Shown here: positions 7,293-14,017 of the stretch, piece by piece | Position numbering within the stretch: the first letter of the stretch is position 1 | Layout: each line of letters starts with the position of its first letter | Virus record (IMG/VR): IMGVR_UViG_3300006353_000009 | Coordinates: 1 to 22,315 of that record | DNA length: 22,315 bases | Reading direction: 5' to 3' (one strand) | Source of the DNA: a virus | Position numbers and translations under genes: made by a program | Notes under the pieces: model-generated | Databases searched by the model: none | What the model was told of the DNA's origin: nothing | The model's input: only the letters and a program-made list of their open reading frames with translations

Positions 7293-7831
7293 TTCCGCCG
7301 CCACAGCGCCAGGCCCGCACCACCGAACGTCACCTCCGCGTCCGGCAGCGACATGACCAAGTCCCACACCGGCTTCTGGAACGGCCAGGCCTCGTGAAAC
7401 AGCACGCGCCCGCAACGCTTGGTCAGCGCCCAGTCGAGCGGCGTGTCGGCGGCGTGGTTGCCGTCGAGGTAGGCGAAGTCGAACTCCAGCTTCGCCACGA
7501 CGCGCGCCTTCTCCGCGTTGTCGAGGATGTCGACGCAGCGGATGTTCGTGATTCCGAGATGCCGGATCACGTCGTGCTTCAGCTCGTTGTGCGCGATGTC
7601 GACGGTGACCACCTCGTCGAAGAACTGCGAGAGCACGACCGCGGTGAGCGCGTTCCACGTGCCGATCTCGAAGCACCGCTGGCCGCGCACCTCGTTCTCG
7701 GTGAGCACCTTCTCCAGACCGTGGAACACGCTGGAGCGCCGGAACGGCGCGCCGCCGAACTGCTGGTACACGCTCATCAGACGCGGGTTCTTCAGCAAGA
7801 TCTGCAGGCGCTCGCCCACCTGCTTCTCCAT
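7289..7831 (-). CDS. class I SAM-dependent methyltransferase A
   Basis: A 180-residue protein with the Rossmann-fold methyltransferase pattern. Motif I is FEIGTWNALTAVVLSQF (residues 54-70), motif II VTVDIAHNELK (75-85), and an acidic post-motif DFAYLDGNH (118-126) followed by KRCGRVLFHEAW (138-149). The FDFAYLDGNH and H-E segments resemble Methyltransf_24/O-methyltransferase-like proteins acting on small molecules or sugars. It is clearly similar to methyltransferase C at 6257-6823. The ATG at 7831 follows the upstream stop by one base; a GTG at 7852 (GGAG upstream) would add seven residues. Substrate unknown; context suggests a sugar. Confidence 0.68.
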   Translation of the reverse strand: MEKQVGERLQILLKNPRLMSVYQQFGGAPFRRSSVFHGLEKVLTENEVRGQRCFEIGTWNALTAVVLSQFFDEVVTVDIAHNELKHDVIRHLGITNIRCVDILDNAEKARVVAKLEFDFAYLDGNHAADTPLDWALTKRCGRVLFHEAWPFQKPVWDLVMSLPDAEVTFGGAGLALWRRK

Positions 7832-7832
7832 C

Positions 7833-8522
7833 TCAGTCGTCCAGTACTGCACGCTCGCTCCCGAGGTTCTGCGAGAGCGCCCGGTCCACGATGATCGGGT
7901 GCTGCTCCATGTTGTTGATGAGCCATTCGCGCTCGCGCGCCGGCACGTGGCCGATCGGATCGGCAGGGTCGCCAGGCCGCCACTTCTCGTCGACGTTGTG
8001 CAGACCCGAGGCGAAGAAATCGAAGCCGGTGATGTACAGCGACGCCGGCCCGCACGACAGGATGTCGAGCAGCGCGGCGAAGCCGGTCGTCGGGATGTGG
8101 CCACCGAGCAGCTCGAAGCCGACCATGAAGTCGGCGATGCGCGGCACGAAGGTGTCGCAGAACCACCAGCCCGCACGCTGCCGGTAGATGTAGCGAAAGT
8201 CGACCCCGTGCATTCGTCCGTTCTGGCGGTGCCAGGCCGACTGCATGAATTGCGCGTTCGGACACTTGCAGACGCACAGGTCGACGCCGTCGCGCTTCAG
8301 CTCCTCCACGCTCTTGCGGATCGACGAACCGAAGAAGCTGTAGAAGACGTCGGTGCGCGCGCCGGCCGCCGGCGAGAGCTTGTAGTTGTTCACACGAACG
8401 ACCACGTCGTGGCTGTCGATGAACCCGGGCCGGTTGTCGAGCACGCCAGGCCCACTGCCAACGAGCGCGACGCGCCGACCTTGCAGCCGGCGCTGCACGA
8501 CCGTCCTATCGCAGAAAGCCAT
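7833..8522 (-). CDS. GT29-like sialyltransferase-type glycosyltransferase
   Basis: A 229-residue protein with the layout of GT29-type sialyltransferases. Sialylmotif L-like stretch: VALVGSGPGVLDN (residues 18-30) and GFIDSHDVVVRVNNY (33-47), matching V-G-N-S/G then I-D-x-x-D-x-V-x-R-x-N. Sialylmotif S-like stretch: PTTGFAALLDIL (144-155) then SLYITGFDFF (161-170), matching P-S/T-T-G with G-F. A late histidine region, HNVDEKW, may act as sialylmotif VS. It is shorter than eukaryotic enzymes and has no membrane anchor or signal. It overlaps the preceding gene by 17 bases. The donor may be CMP-sialic acid or a related acidic sugar such as legionaminic acid or Kdo, but this is family inference. 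Confidence 0.65.
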   Translation of the reverse strand: MAFCDRTVVQRRLQGRRVALVGSGPGVLDNRPGFIDSHDVVVRVNNYKLSPAAGARTDVFYSFFGSSIRKSVEELKRDGVDLCVCKCPNAQFMQSAWHRQNGRMHGVDFRYIYRQRAGWWFCDTFVPRIADFMVGFELLGGHIPTTGFAALLDILSCGPASLYITGFDFFASGLHNVDEKWRPGDPADPIGHVPAREREWLINNMEQHPIIVDRALSQNLGSERAVLDD

Positions 8523-9291
8523 CGATCACCGCCATCAGGTCCACCTTTCGCCAGTTGTCGACGACCGCCTTGGTCGTCTCTCGATGCAGCACCTTCTGCG
8601 GCGTGATCCGCCGCACGTACTGGTGCAGCGAGCCGAGCCCCTTGCTCGACCAGACAATCAGCGCCGGCTTGGAGAACGACTCGGCCAGCGGCACGATGAA
8701 CGAGCAGTAGCCGAGGAAGCCATCGGCCACCGACGCGACGTCGAGCAGCTGCCGCACGCTCGTCCGGTTCGCCAGATCGACGTCGATGCCGGAGAACTCG
8801 AACAGCGCCTGGCCGGCGCCCACCTGCACGATCAGCGCGCGCCCGCGCAGCGCGTCGATCGCCATCTGGATCACGCGGCAGTCGGGCAGCAGCTCGGCAC
8901 CGAAGCCGTCCGTGCGCCCCATCGGCACGCGCGGAAGCTGCACGCAGACGATCGGCCGGCCAGCGCCGCGCAACCGCTGCACCAGGTCCAAGTCGGTCGG
9001 CCGCCAGTCGAGCCGCAGGTCGACCGGCCCGCGAATGCCCGCCTGGATGCAGCAGTCCTCGAATTGCGTCGTGCCTTCCAGCCCCTTGCGCAGCGAGTAG
9101 TGCGCGACGATGTCGACGCCGGCGCGCGCGAACGGTGCCGTCTCGACCGCGCCGCCGAGCTGCGAGAAAACATCCGGCCAGGCCGTGCGGACCTTCACAC
9201 GCAGCCCGGTGTCCACGAGATGCCGCACGACGCTCTGCACGTACAGCGCATCGCCGAGCCCCATGCCGCCGCGCACGACCTTCGCTCTCAC
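8506..9291 (-). CDS. GT9/heptosyltransferase-like glycosyltransferase
   Basis: A 261-residue protein resembling ADP-heptose:LPS heptosyltransferases (GT9, GT-B fold) but shorter than the roughly 320-350 residues typical of bacterial ones. The N-terminal GGMGLGDALYVQSVVRHL (residues 8-25) is the glycine-rich acceptor-side loop. A second Rossmann half starts at PIVCVQLPRVP (113-123), continues to LIVQVGAG (153-160) and ends with SVRQLLDVASVADGFLGYCS (178-197), the donor-binding region where GT9 enzymes have a G-x-S/C motif before A-x-x-x-x-K-P. GTG 9291 overlaps the preceding stop (GTGA). The likely reaction is transfer of a sugar from a nucleotide-sugar; donor and acceptor are not identifiable. 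Confidence 0.68.
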   Translation of the reverse strand: MRAKVVRGGMGLGDALYVQSVVRHLVDTGLRVKVRTAWPDVFSQLGGAVETAPFARAGVDIVAHYSLRKGLEGTTQFEDCCIQAGIRGPVDLRLDWRPTDLDLVQRLRGAGRPIVCVQLPRVPMGRTDGFGAELLPDCRVIQMAIDALRGRALIVQVGAGQALFEFSGIDVDLANRTSVRQLLDVASVADGFLGYCSFIVPLAESFSKPALIVWSSKGLGSLHQYVRRITPQKVLHRETTKAVVDNWRKVDLMAVIDGFLR

Positions 9292-9893
9292 AGCGCCGCG
9301 CTCAGTTCGACGCGCCGAAAGCAGGTCAGCGCCGTGGCCCGGCTGCAGTTCAACACCTCCACCCCGCGCCCGGCCGCGAACTTCGCGACGTTCGCAAAGT
9401 GCCTCGGCCAGCGCTTCATCGAGGCCGCGTTTCCGAGCCCCTTGGGATGGTCGCCATGCCAGTGCACCGCGCCGCCCATCTTCTGGCAGTCGTAGCCGAG
9501 CAGCACGACGCGGCGCGCACGACCGATCACCGCCAGCGAGATCGCCGCCGTGCCCGAGTTGCCGAAGGGCGTGAACCAGGGCTGGTTGTGGAACGACTGG
9601 ACCCCCAGCGTCTTGCCGGCGATCGAGCAGGTGACGCGCTCGCCGCTGAACACGTCGTCGACGGACGGGCCGCCGTCTTTCGGGCGCTTGCCGTACTCCT
9701 TCCACCAGGCCGCGTCGTGTCCGAACAGCACCGAGGCCCACGGGCAGCGACGGTAGGTCGTGTTGGTCACGATCGTCGGATGGCCCGACGCGCGCACCGC
9801 CTCGCAGTCCTCCACCGTGAGGCTGGGACCGCTCGCGATACACACGACCGTGCATCCAATGAATCGCTCGGCCCAGTGCGGATCAGCCTTCAT
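9288..9893 (-). CDS. GPSL-motif transferase-like protein (DUF115/MptE-like)
   Basis: A 201-residue protein, first of the cassette. The N-terminal CIASGPSLTVEDCEA (residues 18-32) is a nucleotide- or sugar-nucleotide-binding loop like that of DUF115/MptE-like proteins and some glycosyltransferase relatives. Other conserved-looking segments are VTNTTYRRCPWASVLFGHD (42-60), GNSGTAAISLA (111-121), RVVLLGYDC (128-136) and HWHGDHP (144-150). The pattern of a Rossmann-like start, a central G-N/T-S-G motif and L-L-G-x-D resembles the sialyltransferase-like protein downstream, so a transfer role is plausible. The substrate is unknown. The ATG lies inside the end of the head-closure gene and its stop overlaps the next GTG. 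Confidence 0.6.
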   Translation of the reverse strand: MKADPHWAERFIGCTVVCIASGPSLTVEDCEAVRASGHPTIVTNTTYRRCPWASVLFGHDAAWWKEYGKRPKDGGPSVDDVFSGERVTCSIAGKTLGVQSFHNQPWFTPFGNSGTAAISLAVIGRARRVVLLGYDCQKMGGAVHWHGDHPKGLGNAASMKRWPRHFANVAKFAAGRGVEVLNCSRATALTCFRRVELSAAL

Positions 9894-10221
9894 TGACCCC
9901 GGACGTGCAGAGCAGCGTGATCTGCCCGATGCCGCTGTCCGGGTCCGGGATCACCGCCTCGATGTTGTAGATCGTGCCGCGATGCACGCCGCGCATGCTC
10001 GGCCGGAACCCGGAGCGGAAGCGCACGACGATGCGCGTGTTCACCTTCGACTGCACGGCCTGGGCCGCGATCAGCTCGCGCCCGGAGAGCGCGCTGATCT
10101 GCGCAGGGATGTTCACCATCACCGGCGTCCAGGCCTCGACCTGCGCGCCGTCCGAGTCCAGCTCGACGCCCAGCTCCTCGAACGTGACGCGGTGGCGCAG
10201 TCGACCAGCAGCGGGCCTCAC
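9883..10221 (-). CDS. head closure / head-tail adaptor protein
   Basis: A 112-residue protein of the phage head-tail joining family (SPP1 gp16-like, Phage_H_T_join), which seals the portal-connector channel after packaging. The signature is RLRHRVTFEELG at the start, an interrupted strand pattern including WTPVMVNIPAQISALSGREL, then IVVRFRSGFRPSMRGVHRG and YNIEAVIPDPDSG. I chose GTG 10221, which overlaps the preceding stop (GTGA); the frame is open further upstream to 10287 but those codons lie in other genes. The gene ends 11 bases inside the start of the glycosyl/methyl-transfer cassette. Confidence 0.82.
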   Translation of the reverse strand: MRPAAGRLRHRVTFEELGVELDSDGAQVEAWTPVMVNIPAQISALSGRELIAAQAVQSKVNTRIVVRFRSGFRPSMRGVHRGTIYNIEAVIPDPDSGIGQITLLCTSGVNEG

Positions 10222-10304
10222 GGCAGCATCCACAGAAGCGAGAGGGCCAGCGCCGCTGCCCTCCACGGGTTGAACCACACGGCCCACGCAAGCGCGACCA
10301 GCAT
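10218..10304 (-). CDS. 28-residue hydrophobic microprotein (single membrane segment)
   Basis: A tiny gene, 28 codons plus stop, MLVALAWAVWFNPWRAAALA then LSLLWMLP. It fills the gap between the connector and the head-closure gene exactly: its ATG overlaps the connector stop (TGATG) and its TGA overlaps the next GTG (GTGA). Two hydrophobic stretches flank FNPWR, giving a single likely membrane segment or a short hairpin. The tight coupling at both ends argues that it is translated. The function is unknown; a membrane-inserted accessory, or a coupling peptide whose translation delivers ribosomes to the next gene, are both possible. Confidence 0.55.
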   Translation of the reverse strand: MLVALAWAVWFNPWRAAALALSLLWMLP

Positions 10305-10921
10305 CACGCCATCCCCAGTCGCACGCGCAGCGGGCGCATCAAGGCCTCGGCACCATTGGGAATGCTGATCATCGCCAGCTCGGTCGAATCCTCGCGATTG
10401 CGAAACAGGTGCCCGAGGATCAGCAGGATCGCGGCGCGGATCGCCTTCGGCATCGGCTCGCCGCCGTCGCTGTCGACGCCATAGCCGGCCAGGTAGCGAA
10501 TCCGCACCAGGTTCGTCGCCGGGACCACGACCGGCCACGCGGTGGCGACCGGGCGCACGCGCGCCGGCAGGCGGTAGTTGTCGAGCACGAACGCATCGGC
10601 GTCGAGCTCGTCGTCGCTGCCTTCGCCCCACGAGATGCTCTGGATCTCGCGCACCGGGCCCATCGGCAAATCGATCGGCAGGCCGTCGAGGCTGGTGCTG
10701 AGCGGGAACTCGTCCAGCGCCACCTCGAGTACGCGGGTCGACAGGGACAGGCCGAGGAAGTTCTCGCAGTGCTCGCGGGCGGCGGCGAGCCAGCCCTCGA
10801 TCATCACGTCGTCGATCGGGTCGACGTCGCTGTCCTCGTACGGCTTCGCTTCGAGATGCGCGCGCGCCTCCTCGATCGAGATCGGCTCGGCGATCGGCGC
10901 CTGGATAACCTTCGGCGTCAT
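10304..10921 (-). CDS. head-tail connector protein (phiE125 gp8 / HK97 gp6-like)
   Basis: A 205-residue protein of the phage head-tail connector family (phiE125 gp8/gp6-like), which forms the ring bound beneath the portal. Recognisable features: the N-terminal SIEEARAHLEA; the helical segment VMIEGWLAAAREHCENFLG; a beta region (VLEVALDEFP, LPMGPVREIQSISW); VRIRYLAGYG; and the C-terminal helix PKAIRAAILLILGHLFRNRE. The frame is open upstream to 10990, but ATG 10921 (MTPKVIQAPI) overlapping the previous stop in ATGA gives the family-consistent N-terminus. Its own stop overlaps the start of a tiny hydrophobic gene. Confidence 0.88.
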   Translation of the reverse strand: MTPKVIQAPIAEPISIEEARAHLEAKPYEDSDVDPIDDVMIEGWLAAAREHCENFLGLSLSTRVLEVALDEFPLSTSLDGLPIDLPMGPVREIQSISWGEGSDDELDADAFVLDNYRLPARVRPVATAWPVVVPATNLVRIRYLAGYGVDSDGGEPMPKAIRAAILLILGHLFRNREDSTELAMISIPNGAEALMRPLRVRLGMA

Positions 10922-12525
10922 GGTGCGGCCCTGCCATTGCTCAGGCCGCGCGAGGGCGCGTCGCGCCCGCGTTTGACCGCCAGGCGCCAATGCGCGGACG
11001 GACCGGCCGGTGGTTCATCGGTGTCCTGCTTCGCGATCCAGTAGCCGCCGCCGTACGTGTAGCCATCGCCGGCCTCGGCGTGCACGCCCTTTCGATACAC
11101 GCCGCGGTCGATCGGCATGCCGGCCAGCACCAGCTCGCGCGAGATGCGCCGCTCGCCCGCGCAGAGCGTGATCGTCAGCACGCGGCCGTCGAGCGCCAAC
11201 TGCAAGTCGTCCGGCGTGAAGCCGTCGCGTCCATCCTTGGCCTCGGGCATGCGGTCGACGACGCGCTGGAGCGTCTCGCCGGCACGCCGCTCGAAGTCCA
11301 GCGCCCAGCGCGCGACCTCGGCCTCCAGCGCCGGGCGGACATCGTCGAGCGTGACGCTCGCGCCATCCTTCGCCTTCGGGATCTGCGCGACTGCATCGGC
11401 AACCGCGCGCTGCACCTCCACGCGCAGCACCTCCGGGTCAAGCGTTTTCGTGGTTTCGGGCAATTCGGCGACAGCGCTTGCAACCGCGGCGCGGATGACG
11501 TCGGGGTCCGCATCCTTGCCGTCGCGTGGCACCGGCAGCGCAGCGACGGCGCGCTCGACCTCGGCGCGCAGGAGAGCCGGATCGGCATCCTTCCCGTTCT
11601 GCGGCGGCGGCACCAGGGCAACCCGGCGCGCGACTTCGACGTCGACCAGGCCGGCGAGCTGCGAGCGCATCGTTTCGATCTCCAGGCGCATCGCCGCGTG
11701 CATCTGGTCCGAGTGGTGGACCAGCGCGGCCTGCGCGCGCTCGACCAGGCCGGGCAGGATTTCGTCGACGCGCTGGCGAATCAGCTCGGGATCAAAGTCC
11801 TTACCCGGGTCGCCCTTCGCCGGGGGCGGCAGTGCAGCGACCGCCGTCGCGGCAGCGGCAGCGATCTGGCCCGACAGCTCGACGAGGTCGACCGAGCGGC
11901 CGGGTTCACCGTCCTTCGCCTTGGGCAGCGCGGCCACCGCATCGGCCACCAGGCGACGAATCAGCTCCGGGTCGGCATCCTTGCCCGGCTGCGGCGCCGG
12001 AAGCGCGCTGACGGCCTTTGTGACCGCCTGTGGCACCGCTTCTGCGACCGCCGACTCGACGAGCGCGGCGATCTGCGCCGGGTCCGCGTCTTTGCCAGGC
12101 GCGCCGTCCTTCGGCGCCGGGATCTGGTCGAGCGCCGCCGTCACCTTCGCGAGCACGACCTCGGCGATGGCGTCGGCGTCGGCATCCTTCCCGTTTTCTG
12201 CCCTGGGAAGGCCCGCCACGGCCCGCGTGACAGCTTCTTCGAGCACGGCAGGGTCGTAGTCCCGACCGTCCCTCGGGACCGGCAGAGCGCCCACAGCCTT
12301 CGCCGCCGCCGCCGAGATTTCGCCGGCCAGCGCGACCAGGTCGACCGACTCGCCGTCCTTCGGCTTCGGCAAGGCCGCGAGCGCCTCGGCGACCATGCGG
12401 CGCACGTTCTCGGGCTGGCGCTGATCCATCTCGTCCAGCCGTGCCACGAGCGGGCGCAAAGCGCGCGCGACGTGGCCCTTCACTGACGCGATCAATGCAT
12501 CCGCAATGGCGTTGAGGTCAGTCAT
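10918..12525 (-). CDS. long repeat fibre-like protein with a C-terminal carbohydrate-binding-like domain
   Basis: A 535-residue protein. After a helical start (MTDLNAIADALIASVKGHV) it has about twelve units of roughly 30-35 residues. Each unit holds a helix of Val/Ala character followed by a P-x-P/A-x-DGKDADP linker (PVPRDGKDADPDVIR, PAPKDGAPGKDADPAQI, PAPQPGKDADPELI). The C-terminal 80 residues (VYRKGVHAEAGDGYTYGGGYWIAKQDT and SAHWRLAVKRGRD) match the G-x-x-Y-x-x-G-D-x-V-x-Y-x-G-x-x-W pattern of small carbohydrate-binding modules on phage fibres. The layout suggests a rod-like trimeric fibre with a sugar-binding tip. Its stop overlaps the connector start (ATGA), so a fibre sits inside the head-tail joining operon. 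Confidence 0.75.
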   Translation of the reverse strand: MTDLNAIADALIASVKGHVARALRPLVARLDEMDQRQPENVRRMVAEALAALPKPKDGESVDLVALAGEISAAAAKAVGALPVPRDGRDYDPAVLEEAVTRAVAGLPRAENGKDADADAIAEVVLAKVTAALDQIPAPKDGAPGKDADPAQIAALVESAVAEAVPQAVTKAVSALPAPQPGKDADPELIRRLVADAVAALPKAKDGEPGRSVDLVELSGQIAAAAATAVAALPPPAKGDPGKDFDPELIRQRVDEILPGLVERAQAALVHHSDQMHAAMRLEIETMRSQLAGLVDVEVARRVALVPPPQNGKDADPALLRAEVERAVAALPVPRDGKDADPDVIRAAVASAVAELPETTKTLDPEVLRVEVQRAVADAVAQIPKAKDGASVTLDDVRPALEAEVARWALDFERRAGETLQRVVDRMPEAKDGRDGFTPDDLQLALDGRVLTITLCAGERRISRELVLAGMPIDRGVYRKGVHAEAGDGYTYGGGYWIAKQDTDEPPAGPSAHWRLAVKRGRDAPSRGLSNGRAAP

Positions 12526-12537
12526 GGTCTTTCGCGT

Positions 12538-12753
12538 TCAAAGGTGGTGTTCATTGAGAGACGAGAGCGCCGCGCTGATCACGAGCAGCAGCAGCTCCTC
12601 TTCGTCGTGCGCCTGCTCGTGCAGTGGCGTTCGGCGCGCCGGGCGCTGCGCGCGACCGCCGCCCTGTTGCGGCGGTGGTGCAGGCGGCTGCTCAGCGTCG
12701 CCCCAGCTCACGCCCCAGCTCGTACCCCAGCTGGAGCCCCAGGCGCCGCTCAC
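12538..12753 (-). CDS. small Ser-Trp-Gly repeat protein
   Basis: A 71-residue protein with GTG start right after the stop of the upstream gene (TGAGTG). The N-terminus is a four-fold repeat of SWG (SSWGTSWGVSWGDAE), a signature seen in small uncharacterised proteins of many phage late regions. Then comes a Pro/Gln/Arg-rich linker and a C-terminal acidic-hydrophobic helix (HDEEELLLLVISAALSSLNE). No enzyme motif is present. Together with the flanking fibre-like genes it may be a small partner of the fibre or a chaperone, but this is only positional. There is a 12-base gap to the next gene. Confidence 0.65.
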   Translation of the reverse strand: MSGAWGSSWGTSWGVSWGDAEQPPAPPPQQGGGRAQRPARRTPLHEQAHDEEELLLLVISAALSSLNEHHL

Positions 12754-13866
12754 TCAAGGCCCCCACGGGTCGCTGGGCGCTCCTGAGCCGGTCACGTTGA
12801 CGTCGTTGACGGCGCGAATGTTGGCGTCGACCTTGTTCGGGACCGTGAAGGCCAGCTGGTCGGTCTTGGTCTTGATGGCCGCGGTGTCGGCCTTCGCAGC
12901 GGCAACATCGGCCGACACCGAGGCACCGGCCGGCGTCCCGAGCTTCGCGTCGACCGCGGCGACCGCAGTGCCGAGCGTGGACACGTCGCCGCTCGACGCA
13001 GGCGAGGCCGGCAGGTTGTCGGTCTTCGCCTTGATCGCCGCGACCTCGGTGTCGATGTAGCCGCCCATCGTCGCGAGCGTTGCGTCGATCGTGCTGAACG
13101 CGCTCGCGATGTCGGAGGCATCCGCCGGATCGCTCGGCAGGTTGTCGGTCTTCGCTTTCACCGCGGCAATCGAGGCGTTGTCGGGAGCGGTGTAGCTACC
13201 GCCCGCGAGCCGCGAACTGATCGCCGCATCGATCCGGTCGACGAGCAGCTTGCCGATCGAGCCGACCGTGGTCAGCGCCGACGTGAGCGCACCCCAGATC
13301 GACGCGGCGAGGGTTGTGCGTTCGCCACTGGTCAGCGCCATTGCATCGCCGGCCTGCGCTGCGGTCTTCGCCGAGTCATAGGCCGACGTCAGCGCGACCG
13401 GCGCAGTGACCGATGCGACCGCACCGCCTGCAAAGGTCGAGCGACTGCTGATCGCTGCATCGAGGTTGTCGAGATTGCCGGCGCGCGTCGAGGTCACGCG
13501 CGCGAGTAGCGTCGTCGTGCCGCTCGTGTCTGCGCCGGCGTAGGTCGAGCGACTCGAAATGTCCGCGTCCAGATGCGCCGCGCGAGCCACCGTGTAGTCG
13601 GCCTCGGTGTGGATCGCGATCGGCGCAAGGGTCACACCGCTCGTGGTGGTGGTGGGATCAAGCACCACGATCTCGCCATCCATCTCGGTCGCGGTCAGCG
13701 TGACGTAGTACCAGCCGCTGCCGCTCTCGACGACTGCGTTGGTGGTCGGCGCCGGGTTCGCGCCGTCCTTCGCGGTCTTCGTCGTGATGGTGAGGGCAGG
13801 AACACCGGCGTTGCTGGAGTCGACCGCTTTGAAAGGCACTTTCGCGGCGACGTTGCGCTTGTACAT
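12754..13866 (-). CDS. repeat-containing fibre-like structural protein
   Basis: A 370-residue protein starting MYKRNVAAKVPFKAVDSSNA. The first ~100 residues form a beta domain (VPALTITTKTAKDG, YYVTLTATEMDGEIVVL) of the type that heads many phage fibre-like proteins. A repeat region follows: DADISSRST, DAAISSRST and DAAISSRLAG, then AAIKAKTDNLP twice and AAIKTKTDQL. These heptad-like repeats suggest a trimeric coiled coil. I chose ATG 13866 because AAAGGGGG lies upstream at good spacing; an in-frame ATG at 14001 would add 45 residues but has no clear ribosome-binding site. The gene ends directly before the GTG of the next one. Virion-fibre role is an inference. Confidence 0.7.
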   Translation of the reverse strand: MYKRNVAAKVPFKAVDSSNAGVPALTITTKTAKDGANPAPTTNAVVESGSGWYYVTLTATEMDGEIVVLDPTTTTSGVTLAPIAIHTEADYTVARAAHLDADISSRSTYAGADTSGTTTLLARVTSTRAGNLDNLDAAISSRSTFAGGAVASVTAPVALTSAYDSAKTAAQAGDAMALTSGERTTLAASIWGALTSALTTVGSIGKLLVDRIDAAISSRLAGGSYTAPDNASIAAVKAKTDNLPSDPADASDIASAFSTIDATLATMGGYIDTEVAAIKAKTDNLPASPASSGDVSTLGTAVAAVDAKLGTPAGASVSADVAAAKADTAAIKTKTDQLAFTVPNKVDANIRAVNDVNVTGSGAPSDPWGP

Positions 13867-14017
13867 CGGGCTACCCCCTTTGAGGCTGATCGAGACGATC
13901 GCCTGCTGGAACGTCGAGTACAGCGTGCGCGCCGGCGCCTGCGTCGCGCGTGCAAAGACGACGGCCTGAGTGCCGGCAAGGTATGAAGCAAAGGAGGCCA
14001 TGCACTACGCGCCCCGC

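Noticed and set aside
10990-12486. 498-codon plus-strand open frame antisense to the repeat fibre
   Set aside because: Complementary image of the DGKDADP repeats; its apparent repetitiveness comes from the real gene's repeats.
13867-14001. 45-residue N-terminal extension of the fibre-like protein from ATG 14001
   Set aside because: No ribosome-binding site is visible at 14001, whereas AAAGGGGG precedes ATG 13866, and MYKRN is a typical start for this kind of protein. It remains possible, since the frame is open.
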